Shown: in pieces, positions 48,063-48,135 of the stretch
How positions within the stretch are numbered: position 1 is the stretch's first letter
How the letters are laid out: every line of letters begins with the position of its first letter
Assembly (NCBI GenBank): GCA_019745775.1
Contig: JAIESR010000061.1
Span: 1-48,135, forward strand
Origin: Xanthobacteraceae bacterium
Lineage (GTDB): Bacteria; Pseudomonadota; Alphaproteobacteria; Rhizobiales; Xanthobacteraceae
Direction: 5' to 3'
Length of the DNA stretch: 48,135 bases
Position numbers and translations under genes: made by a program
The notes under the pieces: model-generated
Database searches by the model: none
Seen by the model: the letters and a program-made list of their open reading frames with translations, nothing else
Told to the model about the DNA's origin: nothing

Positions 48063-48135
48063 CCCAGTCGCAGTCGGGTGGTTGCGACGTAGACCACAAC
48101 AGTGGTGGCGGACACGGGGTAACCCGCGGTGGGGG

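Noticed and set aside
1-48135. CRISPR array, tRNA, rRNA or transposase genes
   Set aside because: I looked for regularly spaced direct repeats, tRNA-like cloverleaf ends and transposase motifs. Only the short palindromic repeats listed were found.

Overview
The window looks like chromosomal DNA of a Bradyrhizobium-like alphaproteobacterium (order Hyphomicrobiales, Nitrobacteraceae/Xanthobacteraceae type). The reasons are high GC, a complete nepR-ecfG-phyR general stress response locus, many tricarboxylate-receptor (Bug/TctC-like) binding proteins, aromatic-acid catabolic genes, and several families of short palindromic repeats between genes. This placement is inference from content. I saw no rRNA, tRNA, CRISPR array, transposase or prophage gene.

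Layout. 1-3.2 kb: a partial L,D-transpeptidase, then a cytoplasmic Pht5-like binding/decarboxylase protein divergent from an ornithine-cyclodeaminase-family gene. 3.2-8.9 kb: the general stress response island, with a DUF1328 membrane protein, ecfG, nepR, phyR, a DUF883-like protein, csbD, a small secreted protein and a PAS-GAF-HWE histidine kinase. GGAAC-N16/17-CGTT promoters, the EcfG type, can be read directly at three genes here and at one more near 20.2 kb. 8.9-18.7 kb: an aromatic-catabolism block (two-domain extradiol dioxygenase, two metal amidohydrolases, two tandem Bug receptors, two PheA/TfdB-type FAD monooxygenases, a gentisate-dioxygenase-like bicupin). 18.7-25.6 kb: a toxin-antitoxin pair, a membrane cNMP-binding protein, a stress-promoter-linked methyltransferase, and secreted or membrane proteins of unknown role, ending in an isocitrate lyase/PEP mutase-family enzyme.

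25.7-36.4 kb: a Pht5-like protein with an ABC importer (permease, ATPase, permease), then a fumarylacetoacetase-family hydrolase, an NMT1-type binding protein, a 2-hydroxyacid dehydrogenase, an M24-fold protein with altered metal ligands, an enolase-superfamily enzyme and another receptor. 36.4-43 kb: pobA, an exported isoaspartate methyltransferase-like protein, three more TctC-type receptors and a class II aldolase-family protein. 43-48.1 kb: another NMT1-type receptor, a cupin, a soluble globin-coupled chemotaxis transducer, and a LivJ-type binding protein. The last ~85 bases are anomalous and may be a contig end.

Together the genes suggest a soil bacterium that scavenges many organic, probably aromatic, acids. 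The window holds eleven binding-type proteins but only one membrane transporter core, so most receptors must share partners elsewhere or act as sensors. The most informative features are the EcfG promoter set and the repeat elements that have altered genes: one sits inside a signal-peptide coding region and one sits at an ATPase-permease junction.
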